Positions 13,401 to 28,400 are shown, counted from the first letter of the stretch. The stretch is DNA of 64,000 nucleotides from Sabethes cyaneus (GCF_943734655.1 NC_071354.1:231316397-231380396), one strand, 5' to 3'. The notes: generated from the sequence alone by a model not told the origin. Numbers and translations are program-made.

Positions 13401-16400
13401 TAGATTTCAAGGCGGCGTATGATTATGTTAAGCGAAACAAGTTGTGGCAGACACTTTTAGAATAATGTTTTCGAACTTTTAGACACTTTTAGAATAATTG
13501 AGGCATTTCGAACTATGCTGTATGGGTCCTAATAAAGCGTCAGAATTGGTCGGGTTAGGTCAGATTGGGTGCAAAATGAAAGGGAACCATGCAAAGGAAC
13601 TATCAACTTGAGATCCCACATGATTCTTGGTTTTGCGGATTACGTCGATGTGATTGAAATCGACTGCAGAGCCGTTGGTGAGGCTCGATTCTTCCAATTT
13701 AAAATGCCAAAATTTAAATTATATGTAGCGAGATTGGGAACCAGCATCAACAGAGCCAAAACAAATTAAATGGCAGCTGACAGAGAACGATAGGTACAGT
13801 TCGAATGGTGTTGATACTATTTCGTCTTCCGTCTTTAAAATTCTTTGTTCAAAATAGATATTTCGGAAAAACTAGATTTTAATTATAATTTTTTTGATAT
13901 TCAAATTATAATACTGGCGTCTTACACTAAAGGTCAATAACAATGACGGTAATTTATGATTTCAACAGTCATCATAGGCACGAGTGCATATGACACTAAA
14001 TATTTTTAGACCAAACCGTATAAGAATAACAACATTCTTTCCATTCCCGTTCACATGTGGCACAAGCCAAAACAGAGTTGCAACCTGGCTATTGTTAGCA
14101 CAAAACCTAACGTGCCTCCTTCTCGCTGCTTACGTCATTCTTCCAGGTTACCTCATCGTACGGGAAGGCGACATCCAGCTGGGACCGAACGTGCAGGAAA
14201 ACAACTGGGGACCACTGCTGCGGGAGTACTGGGCCGTCCTGCTGATTGTGGTGCTCAGTGTCCTGCTAATCGTGCTGATGCCAATCATCGGGTTATGCCT
14301 GTGCTGCTGCCGGTGCTTCGGCGGATGTGGCGGCCGCACTCAGCCGTTCGATAAGAAACACGACACCTGCCGCCGAGTGCTGCTGGGTCTGGTGCTGATC
14401 TGTACCACATCCTCTTTGGTGTAAGTCGTCATACATTTCCATGTTGCATGCATGTTATCGTCCTTCGTTATGAATTTAACCTATTTAGTATGGCTTCCCA
14501 TTGTTCTTTCACTGACTGGTTCTAAATTACATTTTCTTTCAACTCGCAGCTTTGGCGTTGTGGTTGCCTACGCGACTAACAGCTACATGCAGCACGGGGT
14601 CGAGAACATCACCACCTCGGCCCGGTATGGGGTGGACGATACACGTGAGTTCCTGCAAACGACTTCACGACAAATCTCGCAACTGCTGGACACCAACTAC
14701 CAGGAGCTGAACAGTCAGCTAAAGAAGACATTGAACGAAGCCTCGGACATTATCATCCGCCGGTTGGAGGAGGAATCCAAAGCGGAGAAACTGAACACGC
14801 TAAACGAGTTTGTCGAGCAGCTACCGGCAATCAAAAACAATCTCGACACTATGACGAAGCTGACCAGGGAACTGCGGGTGAACGCTTCCCAGCTGAACGA
14901 TGGTGGGTGGTTTTGTGCGGTTTTGCACGCGCCTTTATGGGTTTTTAATTACTGTTTTACTTTTTTTTCTCGTCATAACCACGACGACGACAACAACAAC
15001 AACAACAGGACTGCGGGGCGTTAAGCGTGAGTTACTCGCTTCGCTGACGAAGTGCGGCACCCAGGACTGCATCAATGTAATGGAGGACTACAAAATCGGC
15101 CGCTTGGATACGAATGGGATCGATTACAATTCGGTGAGTTTGCTGAAAACAAAAAAGCGAACACTTTTTAAAGGTTAACATAATTTCAACGGGGATTAAA
15201 GCAGCAATGTACATAAGAAGGCCTTCGATTTTCTCAATCAAATAATCTCGTTTTGTTTTCAATTTCACGCTGTCAAACATCCTTGCCTACCTAATCGAAT
15301 CTAATCTAATCCTGCTGTGTTGTGAATATCCGTAACTGTACGCGTCCATGTTTGTTACACCATGTTCATCTAAACACTCTCATCATCGTCACGTGTCCAA
15401 CGTTAATCCCAACAATCGAATTTCATATCATACCACAGATACAAGACCGATACTTCCCGAGGGTAGGTTGTGTTATTGATTGCTGCAGCTAAAACAAAAA
15501 AAAAAATAAGACAGCAATTCTGTGTGTTTGTCGTTCGTTTAATTCAAGAAGCTTTTCTCCCTTCATTCAGTTATCCTCAATTTAGCTGGGGATTTTATTT
15601 TGATTGCCACTTATTCACACATGCATGTGTTTTATTGTGTTTCGTTGTAGAACAATTTCAGATGAAAAATGAGTAAACAGTTCGACTTGATCCTCTTCGA
15701 TTTGAATGAACCTTTTAATGTGCCGTAAGTGAAGGAAATAGTTTATTTTTCCCAGATCAATTGACCAGTTGACGCAAGATTAATCATGTGTAATATGAAA
15801 ACTATGACACGAAAACTTTTCATGCATACAATAAAGTTTAAGAAACAGCTACTACGTCTTTCTGGATGGTAGCTAGTATAGTCCTTTCAGTTATAAGACG
15901 GAGTATAGACGGAAGGTTTCAGTTATAATATTTTTGGTTTTTGAATCAACACAAATTTTATTGATTTATCTCTCAAGATAACATAACTTATATATTCTAT
16001 ACATTGTAATAAATATTTGCTCAATATAGCAGCCTACACAATTGTGTAGGATAGGCCTTATCTTATACCTCAGGCTAACCTATTTAACTGCGACGCATAA
16101 TGAAATCGAATAGTAATCGAATGCAATTATTGTCTTCAATACCTTTTAGGTTCCAAACCGACGCTAGCCAAATAACTCGAAACTGCTTTGGATTTTATTT
16201 ATTTATTAACTAGCTGACCCGACAAACTTCGTATTGCCACAAATTAACCTGTGTTGTACATAAATCATGAATCTCGGATGATCTTTGTCACAATCTGGAG
16301 TTTTGCATGTTTCTGAGGAGTTCAACCTTAGATGATTCATTTTGGCAGTTACGTAACTATGAAAGCATCCCAGGTAACCAATAAGCATCACCAACGCTAT

Positions 16401-19400
16401 TCAAATATAGGCCAATAAGCATTTAAGTCGCCTTAAATGCTATTTTGGCAAAATATACAGCTACTTTACTGATAACCTTCTTATAGTGCTGACAATGCTA
16501 ATTTACAGCTAATTACCGACACGAAGAATTTGAATACAATTTTGGATGCCAATTTACAACACCTATGCAGTCAAAAAGCTAACATACAACAACGTGCACT
16601 ATAAAATGCCAGATACGCTGATTTGCTGCTTATGTTAATGCTTATTAGTTACCAGGAGTGGGTATTTTAATATACAAATTTGCAATTTTTCCTCACAGTA
16701 AAGTAGAAAACAACTCCCCTGTCCCCTCATTGCATAGCCAGAAAGCGGATAGTAATATTCGCCATGATTGTACAACATTTCGCCGAATATCATTTTGCGA
16801 AAAACCTTAAGCGGAATGTACCATTTCACGGAAAACTTTTTTGCGAAAATTACCATTTCGCGATCCTCTCCTTACTCGCTGTCGCTCGTTCCAGGAAACC
16901 CAGGAAGTCCTAGGAAAATAAATAAACCTCCCTCAGTGGGTGACGCTTTCGACGGCGGGTCGCCGGCAACTCTCGCGGCCGTCTCGTTCTGAATGATCTA
17001 GTGTTACTATAGATAGTTTTTGTGGTCTTGTTATTGACTAATGTTTTATGGAAGAGTCTCGAATTTCTCGAGTTCGATTAGATTTTGAGTTTCGTAAAAA
17101 TTTCTGTTTTATTTGTATGAGAGTCCATATCCCCCTACCACAGGGGTGAGAGGTGTCTAACTATCATAAAATAAATTCAAGATTCCAAAATCTCCCACAT
17201 GCCAAATTTGGTTCCATTTGCTTGATTGGTTCTTAAGTAATAAGGAAATTTGAATTTCATTTGTATAGGAGCCCCCCTCCTAAACAGGGGAGGGGTCTTA
17301 ATTCATCATAGAAAAAAATTCTGCCCCCTAAAAGCCCCACATGCCAAATTTGGTTCCATTTGCTTGATTAGTACTAAAATTATAAGGAAATTTGTATTTC
17401 ATTTGTATGGGAGCCCCCCTCTTAAAAGGGTAAGGGGTCGTAATTCCCCATAGAAAAAATTTCTGCCATCTAAAACTCCCACATGTCAAATTTGGTTCCA
17501 TTTGCTTGATTAGTTCTCGAGTTATGAGGTAATTTGTATTTCATTTGTATAAGAGGCCCCTCTCTTAAAGTGGGGAGGGGTCCTAATTCACCATAGAAAA
17601 TATTCTTGCCCTCGAAAACTTGCACATGCCAAATTTTGTTCCATTTGCTTGATTAGTTCTCGAGTTATGAGGAAATTTGTATTTCGTTTGTATAGGAGCC
17701 CCCCTTCTTAAAGTGGGGAGGGGTCCTTATTTACCATAGAAAATATTCTTGCCCTCGAAAACTTTCACATGTCAAATTTTGATCCATTTGCTTGATTAGT
17801 TCTTCAGTTATGAGGAAATTTGTATTTCATGTGTATAGGATCCCCCCTCCTAAAACGGGGAGGGGTCCCAATTCATCATAGAAAAAAATTTTGTCTCCAA
17901 AAACACCCACATGCCAAATTTAGTTCCATTTGCTTAATTACTTCTCGAGTTATGAGGAAAATTGTGTTTCTTTGGTACAGGAGCCCCCCCTCTTAAAGTG
18001 GGGAGGGGTCCTAATTTACTATAGAAAATATTCTTGCCCTCGAAAACCTTCACATGCCAAATTTGGTTCCATTTGCTTGATTAGTTCTCGAGTTATGAGA
18101 AAGTTTGTATGGAAGCCCCCCCTTTTAAAGAGAAGAAGAGTTATAATTCCCCTTATAAAGAGGGGAGGGGTCTCAATTTACCATAGAATAAATTCTTGTC
18201 ACCGAAAACACCCACATGCCAAATTTTGTTCTATTTGCTTGATTAGTTGTCGAGTTATGCAGAAATTTGTGTTTCATTTGTATGGGAGCCCCCCCTCTTA
18301 GTGGGGGGAGGGGTTTCTAACCATCACTAAAACCTTTCCTGGCCCCAAAAAACCTCTACATGCATATTTTCATGCCGATTGGTTCAGTAGTTTTCGATTC
18401 TATAAGGAACATACGGACAGACAGAAATCCTTCTTTATAGGTATAGATAAAGTCGCCCGTTGTGATCGGATTTTGTTACGCTATTTTTGAATGAATCCTT
18501 CGTACAAATATTGTTTTTGATTGCTTCTTGCAATGCTTTAACATTGCTGTATATTAACTTACACAATTTACTATTATTTTATGCTTTTTAATCAATTTTG
18601 AATATAGGTCCCACTTGCCCCGGTAAATGGGGCAAGTGGGATCAATCGCCATAATTTTGAAAATTCTCCTCCAGATTCATTTCATGTAAATTGATAGGCC
18701 TTTTTCGTAATGAATCCTTCGAAGTGATACCACCGAAGAGTTTCTGTGCTAAAAGAATTTTGAAATAATCATAGGTATAGAAAACACAGTGGAATAAACC
18801 CAAACTATGCATTTTTTAGGTCCCACTTGCCCCGGTGGACCTTAACTGATTACGAGCACGAGCAATTAGGAAATTTAAACTTGGCTTCTTGTGTCAAATT
18901 TACAGGAATGTTCCAGAGCATTTATTACAACATATTAAATTGAAAATTTGCCTGATAACATTTGCAAAATGTTAAGCTTTCGTACTCCTACGTGAACCCC
19001 ACGTGTGTGCCCCTAGGCACAGACCTTCGTACTTTTTTTCTTGCGATTTAAATCTACAAATCCAATGCATTCTATGATGATTAACCACCCAGTTAGCTTC
19101 GAGGTACGATGCTGGTATAACAAGCCAGTCATCGTATGTTCGAATCCCGGCTAGGCGGTGCTGCTAGATAGAGTCTGCAGGACTGTTGCACTAGCCCCCA
19201 TACCTGTCCCGTACTCTAACAGCCGGCCGCAAAGTCTGTCGATAAAGACGGGTCAAGTCTTAGAAGGACGTTTTCAGCCCAAGGCTTTGCTTTGCTATGA
19301 TTTTTATGAGTAATGATTCGAAAAACATCAACTAAAGGCTGTTTCTCAAATGCTACTAGGCTGTAAACAGCGAGTTTGGAAGACGTAAATACCCAGTGAT

Positions 19401-22400
19401 TGGTATCTTTTTTCCTCCGCTGGGTTTACGTGTATGTTTTGTTTTGTTGAAAGGCACGAATTTCTACTAGGCTAGACATGAAATCACTTAAAAGCTCCCA
19501 ACGCCGTGAAAAGTCTTTAACAAACTATCCCAAATTACCGCATAATGCACCGAAAGAGCAAGGAAGGTTAAAAAGGTAAAGAAAATAATTCTAAAATCCA
19601 AAGAGTCATTATAGAAAATGATCCACAATTAAGCTGGAAAGGCCTTTGATAAATTGATCCTAAATTAAGCTTAAAACTGTCAATAATGCTTAGAAGTTCC
19701 TTAAAGGAAGACCTCAAACTAAAACTAAGATATTTCAGAACAGTAATCCAGGACGTTCAATTTAAATTGAATATATTTAGCTCCAGTTGTGCTTTTATAG
19801 GCCAGAACAGGCCTTGAGAGAGATTCTAAACGAAGCTTAAAATCGGAAATAAGCTTAGAAGTTTAACCGCAAAAAACGTTTCTGAAGTCGGGTCTCGAGA
19901 GGGCCTTAACACTGACGAATCTCAAATTATGCTTATGAAATTATTGTAGGGTAACTGTGGGTAAGACGAACAGGGTGGGTAAGACGGACAGGTGGTTGAT
20001 TCTACCAGTTAAGCATTAAAATTCGTAAATGTTTTGATGGGCATTCAATCATCTTGCTATCTCATGATGTCTGAACGTTCTCATCATCATTTAGAACTTT
20101 CAAATTTTGATGAAGTATAAAAAAACTGAAAATCGGAAGTGATGCTGCGTTTGGATGTAACTTTTTTGCCATCGAAATTAAGCTTTTTGAGTGGATTAAT
20201 TCTAAAATGTTACCAATAACATGAAATATTTCGATTTAATACCTTTTCAAGTAACGTCTGCATTGAAAAAAATAGGTTGTTTTATTTGCGTATGAAAAAT
20301 TGCGAACGCTTTAAAAAATATGTATAATGATGGGGTGAAATGGACAACTGCTAATGTGGGTAAGATGGTCAATGAACATATCATAATAAAATTGTTGATT
20401 TTGCTTCTTAGTGATATATCAAGCATGTAAATGAAAATTTAACCGGCAAATGCGAGCTTCAAACAAATTAGCAGCAGCCAAGCATGAAATAGATTTTAAA
20501 ATGCTTGTTCATATTGCCGCTGTCAAACAATTTTCGATTGGTTGCCACTGGTGGGAGGGGGTGGACAACCCCCTTCACTTTTTGCACGTTACGTCACCAT
20601 ATTTTACGTATTCAATTCGTTAATGGTCAAAAATAATAATATGCTCTCAGTTGGGGCGATTTGGAATACCTATCCATCTTACCCCCACACATTGTCCGTT
20701 TCACCCGCAGCACTAAAAAAGTTCACTTTTTCGGACCATTTTTAATTCTCAAAATACACATTGAAAAACAGTTTTTTTTTAAATATTTCACTAGCCGCTC
20801 TTGAAAACAATATATTGAACTGAAGTAAACTGTATTAAGGTTTCATAAATTATAAGTTCTCTGTTGTTATTAGATGTTCTTCTTAACCTGTTCGTCTTAC
20901 CCACAGTTCCCATACAGGCTTATAAAAGTCCTAAAAGGCTTCAAATGTAAGTGAAATCATATCAAACCTAAAAGCACCGGATCGACGAGCACCGCCTCTA
21001 AAGGCTCGAAAAGGCTTTCTATAAAATTATCAAAATACTAACTTTAATTTTTCGGGAACAATTCGCTTATGGAATGTAGGTCGTACTTAGAAGCCTTCTC
21101 TACGCCTGTCGGCCTTGGGCTGCCAGAACATTATGCTCCGAATCGACGAATAACGTTTCGAAGTGGCAGAGAGATCTTTCAAGTATCTCAATCATCTTAA
21201 ATAAGGCTAAAACACTTCTAAACTCCAAAAAAAGACATTTAAAAGAATTAATCCCAAAAAAGCTTACAATTGTCGAAAAACAATGATTCTAAATTTAAAT
21301 TTTTAAAATTTCAGCGCTTCTCAACGATGGAAAAGGCCTTCGTAGAAAATGATCGCTAATTAAGCTTAAAATTCTCGAAAAACTCTTCTAGAAGCCATCT
21401 AAAATGTCTTCAAAGAAAATGATTATAATTGATTAAACCTTAAAATTGCCGAAAAACTTTGCTCATGGCCAAGAAAAACCTGCAAAGCCTCTTATTTCAG
21501 CCTACATTTCTTTTCTTTGCTGTGCTTTCCCAAATAAAAACTTTGCTGTTATATAGCAATACTGAAAGAATGTAGCACTCATAGGCTTTAATGTGTTATA
21601 ACTCTTTTCACAAAAATGCAAGTAGTTTGCTAAATTTTATTCAATAAACATCAAAACCACTGTTTGTTTCTTCACTAGCACGTAATTAGGCTGAAAAAAT
21701 AGAAGAAACCGCTTACGTGTATCCGCTCTTGATGATACTTATTCTAGAAATTAAACAATTGTAGGGTTTATTTCTAATTTCCGTCGTAGTAAGGAAAGCC
21801 ACTCTAATTTTCATCATATCTTAGGTGGATTTAATGAATACTCCAAAAGCTCTGCTGCTGATTTGACTCTAACACACTTACCTTCCGATCCGTGCCCTTT
21901 GAATTCTCTAAAAAGCGATTAATAAAGCATTTGATTGAAATTACGTAACTGACTTTATATCCTAAATTCGTCGTACCTTTTTAAAATCCGTCCATCAAAA
22001 TTGTTCATCGTCCGAATTAAAAATCACAATAATGTTTACGAAGCTAGCGCGCATGTATTTGTGTAGGACAGCATGACAAATGTGCAAAATTTCTGTACGT
22101 CATGCAAGTTTTCCCGGCTGCAGAATAACAACAATGCGTTGCGTGAGTTATTTTCATTTTATGAATGACGGAAATTGAAACGATTAGTCGACATTTTTTT
22201 CTTCGTCGCACGGAAAAACGTTGGAAATTTGGCTGCTAGGAATTCTTTAATGAAAAAAAGCTTTTAAATAGATCTCAGCTCACGCGTATGAGAGGTTGTT
22301 GCCTAAAATATTAGGGAATAACTTATTTTTCATTGTGTGTCATAAAAATCGCCGATATTTTTAATGATTTGTGTTGGATAGAACGGGAATAGGCAATTAC

Positions 22401-25400
22401 GACGAAGCAGCAACATACGCTATCACAGTATCACAGAACAATTCTACGTCTTTTTATCAAGGAGGAACACAAAAATTCTCCTCTGAATATGAAAATATCA
22501 ATAAATTTTTATTCATTAGCTAAAAGCTCTTCTTGTTGTTAATTCTAGCTAGAGATACTTAGAGAGTCGCCATCTCAAACAAATAATTTAGCAACAATGC
22601 AGCTGCGCCTGTCAGTGTTGGCGCACGCACAGATTATTCTGTGATCAACTTTAAAATCAACTTTAAAAATAATTTGCAATGACCTTATTGTTGATTGCAC
22701 AACTAAGAAATTACGATGGGTGCGCTCGCAGTATCACCCATTGAGTTATTCGAGGGATTACTTTTTTTTTATTATAGTCACTTTAATCAGCTTGGGCCAT
22801 TAGTGACTTCTGCGGGGGTTGGGATTTGAACCCGGGTCCTTGGCGTGAGAGGCGTGAGTGCTAACCACTACGCTGGAACTGACTCCATAGGGATTACTTT
22901 ATAACTGTTATGGTTTGTATCATTTACGCGCTTTCGGTCTGCTGGAAATTCAAACCACACAGACACTACAATAGTGTCCCATGCCGGAACAATCCGCAGT
23001 TTGTCACTCCATTTTATTTTGCTACAAAAGCTATGAAAAGTGTGTAATATTACTTAAAATGTTATTTCGGGGATCATTTTTGTATTATTTTTGTACCAAT
23101 TTTTTCCCTGCTAACACAGTTGTTTTATAATAGTTATGGCAACTGGTTATATGACTAATTCTGGTTATAAATAAGTCGCCGCAACTAGAAGTACCAACAC
23201 TGTGTTACTTAGGTTGTTTAATGTTCCTTTCGTGAGCTTTACAGAATCCGTATTCTGAGAGAAATGGCACAGTCGTACTGAATTGTGCAAAAAAATCCGT
23301 GTTAAAAGTTTCATTCAAATCGGAGTGGGTAACTTTTTGTTTGCAGATTTCATCTGGAAAGGCTCCAACGAGTGCAGTTTTCTGTTGGATTTTTTGCTTT
23401 TATTTTTCTTTTAATTGATTTGTACGCTTACGAATTCGATTGATTTAGTTATGCCAACCGAAAAATTAAGTTTTCGTGCAATGTTTAAAATACAACTGTC
23501 ACATAAAACTAACATTGAAAACTTTGACTCTTTACTAGCTTCCGGATTTGACCGAAATTACAAACAGCGTGCAGGAGCTGGTATCCGGTAATATAGCGGC
23601 GGCAGTACGGGAAGGTGTCGATCAGCTGAACCGTCTCAAGCAGAGCCTGGAGCGAGCCGTCCGGGATCGTATTCCGTTGGTTACGGCAGCTGCAGATTCT
23701 ACGGGACGAGCAATAAAGTCGGCTTCCGATGAGCTAACATCGAAGTTGGGAAGCGTTTCAAACGCAATCGGAAACAATAGCTACAAGCACCTGGATCAGG
23801 CCGATGATTACATTGTTCAGTACGGTATCTACCGGTACTACGTTGGGTTGGCCATTAGTTCGGTACTGTTGCTGATTTTGATGTGTTTAATCTGTGGCCT
23901 GTTGTGTGGAATCTGCGGAAAGAGACCCGACGGTTATGGGGATGACTGCTGTAATAAGGGCGCTGGTGGCCGATTTTTGATGTTGTAAGTTGCAAAGTTA
24001 TGTTTAAGTCTAAGTTATGATAAAATGTTAAGCCGATTTTAATGTTTACAGTGGAGTGGCCATAATTTTCCTCACCTTCTCCGTGATATTAGCTTTTACG
24101 CTGGTTTCCTTCCTCGTCGGAAGCGTCGCCCGACGGGGAGTCTGTGACTCACTCAAACATCCCAAAGAAAGTCAAATAATCGACTACGTCGATACGTACC
24201 TTAACATCAACAAGTACTACGAGCAGATTCGCAGCCAAAATGCACGTTCGAAGTGGAAGCTACCGCAGGACACCAACCGGCAGGTTGATCCGATCCGAAT
24301 TGTCGAGCTAATCGAGTCATGCAAAGCTAACAATACTGTTTATCAGGTTAGAATGGTAGTTTTCAACTCCGGACTTTACCTTACCAGAATGGTTTTTTAC
24401 AGGTCCTAAAATTGTCAAATTTCTACGATATTCATGATATCCGTCAGTTCCCGGAGGATTACGGTATCATAAGGGAACTGAATGCGCTCAAAGAAAAGAT
24501 CGAAATCGGAACCGTAACTATTCTGGACGCTGAAGCTGAGCGAGATGTTCAGTATCTACGGGATTCTCGCCTAAACGATTTTGCTTCGTACAAATTTGTG
24601 GATCATGTAAGATTTTCTGCAACTATGGGTCAATTTTGAATTTACAATAATTTCCCTTTCATTACAGCTTACTCAAAACATCACACAGAACAACCTCAAC
24701 GACATTGCCAACAAATTGCGCAAAGTTGCCGAAGATATTCCTTCCAATAAGGATCTCAACGATATCAAGGTCAATCTGAAGAACCAGGCTCTACACTTAT
24801 CCTCCTACCAGGTGAGTCCAAAGCTTGATTCACCATTATACAAACGTTCATTTTTCATCTTTTCATTTTTCTGTAGTCAAACCTGGTGGACCCGATGCTG
24901 CGGTACACAAACGAACTGATCGAACTGTCTACCAAGCTGGAATCGATGCTGAAGTTCGGAAAGGAATCGTTTGCCGTTGCAATCGACGAGTTTCTCACGC
25001 AGATCAAAGACGCCGAAGAGTACATCAACAAGCAAGGTCAGCCGTTTGTCGAAGCCGTTGTAACGGAACTGACGAACGGTTTTCTCGATCAAATCCACTC
25101 GTATCTGAACTTGGTGATCGACTCGACCACCAAAGAGCTGGGCCGCTGCGGCCCGCTGGCTAACGTGTACGACTCGATGACGGTTGCTGCCTGCAACCGG
25201 ATTGTGGATCCATTCGTAATATTTTAACTCACAACTTAAACCCAGAAATCGATGAAAGTTTTTCCCATTTTTTTAGAATGGATTTTGGGCCGGAGTCGCC
25301 TGGTGTTTGGTGATCTTCCTACCGACGATCGTGCTGTGCGTGAAACTGTCGACACTCTATCAAAAATCGGATCCGTACCCGGGACCGCTGGTCGAATCGT

Positions 25401-28400
25401 AAGTTTGTCACACACTATTACTAAGTAGCGATTACCCCGGAATGCATCCTGCGGATCATTGATACTACGAGACTAATCACGTATTTATTTACTTCGGTAG
25501 TCAATAACCCATGCGCACATTAAAAACACACACTTCTCATCTATTGTAGACGGCAAAGTTTGACTCAAAGTTCATGAATCTATTGGTTTTTTTTATTTTT
25601 ACTGTTATCTTTTCAATGTTCCTTATTTGTCATGCACTTTTGGTAGAGTATTTTTACCACGACCCACCATCTCTTAACTACTAGATAATCCACTAGATTA
25701 TTTTTAACCTAATCAAATGTACCGTAGAATCTATGATTATTTTTTAAACTATTATTGTAAATAAATGTAACTTTTTTAATAGTGTTTGGTTGTATGTAAC
25801 AGTTTTATTTCCGATTGATTCAGTCGTAACACTCGTTTTTGGTTTATTTTTGATAAACTAGTGTAGAATAAACTAACCTAAATATGTAAAATACTACTGA
25901 CTCGGTAACAGAAAGCTGTGGAACCTCTCTCTCTCTTGGAAGTAGATTTGTTTGGTAACAGCTGTTTTGGTAAGTTGCGTTGGTTGTCTATTTTGTGAGT
26001 TTCTTTGTCGAGTTTGTAAAACTATCGAACTACCTACTAACTACATTTCTGTCCCGGTTGCTGGCATCACTTTAACCCTGTTTGTTCATTTAAATTTTTG
26101 CTGTGGTTCAGATTGTCATTGCATTACTATATGGATACATGTTTCTTTCTGATTTTTTTATATTTCTTGCCCAGTTAGGTGCAAATGTAAGGAAAGCATA
26201 TTCTCTTTGTTGGATCGAGCAATGAATCTAGAAATCGATTTTGAATATTCAATAACCGAGTTTTGATTGGCTCATAATCAAATGAAAATCAATTTTTGTT
26301 AACAAATTTTCTATTCGTGCAGCGGGAATAGACAATGAAATGATATGATTGAAAATGTTTGATCTAACTTACCGACTAATCACAATTATAAAATGCCAAA
26401 ATGAAAGATGATAAGAACTATGAAGATGAAGAAGGTAATAAGTCATATTTCTTCTCATATAAAAGAAATATTTCTAAGCAGACCTTTGATATCCCCACGA
26501 CTTGCTATAAATGTTTCTGATTGGTTAAGGAAGTATACCGCCTTCCATTTTTCGGTTCTCCCAGCTCGCTCTTCAGTACATAGTTAAAGATTCTGCAAAA
26601 TGACTGGACCGGTGAATGGAAAGTTAGAGCCATATCTGGCCAGTTTGTTCTCTCTATACCACATTGACCTGGAACCGAATACAGATTTACTGAGTTGTCC
26701 TAACTTAGTTCCCGTAAAAGGTAAAAGCAATTCCAAAGTTTTTTTGAGAAACACGTAAATGCTTTAAGTGCTTTAAAAGTCGCTTGGCAGTCCGAGATAT
26801 TGATCCAGTCTAGTTATTGATAGAACCATTACGAACGCTAGGTTTTCCCTCATCCAATGCTGAACGAGAGCCGAGAGGGTTTCTTGCATAGTGAATAGGT
26901 TATCATAGTTGGATTTAGGTTTCATTCAATCCAATAATATGATTCTAATTTACCGATTGCTCGCAATCATGAAACACCAAAATAAAGGATTACAACAAAT
27001 AGTGAATCACAAGAAAGCTTTCTCGTAATAGTCGAACTTGTGCCGGAGTCAAATTTCTTCACAAAAGAAATTTTTCTAAGCAGACTTTTGGGATTCATAT
27101 GGGATCCCCCGTTTCACCTGCGATTGCGGTTCTTGTGCTGCAGCAGCTGGTGATACAAAATCACAAAATCTTCTGTACTGAAACTACTTTATTACCTTTG
27201 TCGCTCTAACAGGTAGAAGTTTCAGCAAACTCAAGTAATCGGTATGTTCCAGTATGGCCTTCTTTGCTAGGTTTAGGGCTTTCAGCATCCTGTTAGACAT
27301 CACTTCGTCGAATTTTTTTTACGAACTATGATGACTAAGTCATCAACGAAATCCATAACTTCGAAACTATTTACATCTAAGCTGCTCAAGAGATCATCAA
27401 TTACCTGTGACCAGATAATAAAAACTCTGGGATGTAAATGTCAATAGGTACCTTCCGAAGAAACTGTGCCTAGAAGAGCTCCATAGGATTAGAGCAAATG
27501 ATCTGAACTGTCTTGTCGTTTAACATCTTGTCGATTCTCTTTAAATAGTTTACGACGCGTTAGGATGGGTGGCGCCAACGGGAGACCATTTCTAGCTCCT
27601 TCCAGCTTAGTAATTCACCTTTTACGGCGAAAATTGAGGTGCCCAGAAACGGTTCAGGACCAATAAACTACCGAGATGATCCCAAACTAAATTGGGTGCG
27701 CATTTGGTGGACTTGAGAGCCAGTAGTGCAGACTCGCTATCCGCAAGGATACCGATTTTTACATGTTTATATTAGCCTAGAAGTATATCTGCTTGGAAAA
27801 TGATGAGCCATTTTCCTTGTGGAAAGGCTATGGGGCCCGATCACGGGTTATGCATCGCTATCCTGCCAATTTGAGTTGTACGTTTATGATGGTGTAGTTG
27901 AAAAAAACGGTTTGTTATCCTCACCATACATATACTTTCGTAGATTGCCTCCCAGCACAGACTCCTAGTCCATATCGCGATTTTGTATTCTGCCAATCAC
28001 TTCGAACCCCGTTCCTAGCTCGTTGGTTGTTTTACCGCTCTGGTAAAATTGGGCTGTGCCACCACGGATTCTGCACACCTTTTCGCCCTTGCAGAAGATC
28101 TCTTCTACAGTGTCGCGATGCCGAAGTTTCGGGGATGTTGCTAATCGAGCAGCACCCTGTCGCCAGCCAGAAATTCAGCGATTTACAGTTCCAGGTACCA
28201 GGCATCTATGTCCATGTCCTTATTTTGTCGTTTTTGTTCATGCCGAATGTTTCAAATAGAATTTCCTTGCTTGTTCTTAACTATTTTGGTTTGAATAGGT
28301 TGCCTTACTCAGGCCGCGCTGCCGAGCCTCGTGATAATGGCAGATGGCAGCCCCAATTTTATGTGTGGTGGCGAGATAACATATTTCATAATTCACCGCC

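Noticed and set aside
17930..18301. 123-codon open frame in the repeat
   Set aside because: The reading frame merely follows the repeated unit and is not shared at the codon level among the three copies.
17080..18340. CRISPR-like regularly spaced repeats
   Set aside because: The units are about 140 bp, diverged and without unique spacers, in a eukaryotic intron. It is an internal tandem array of a dispersed element.
22815..22888. Functional tRNA gene on the minus strand
   Set aside because: The target duplication and poly(A) tail show a SINE, and no closed acceptor stem is present.
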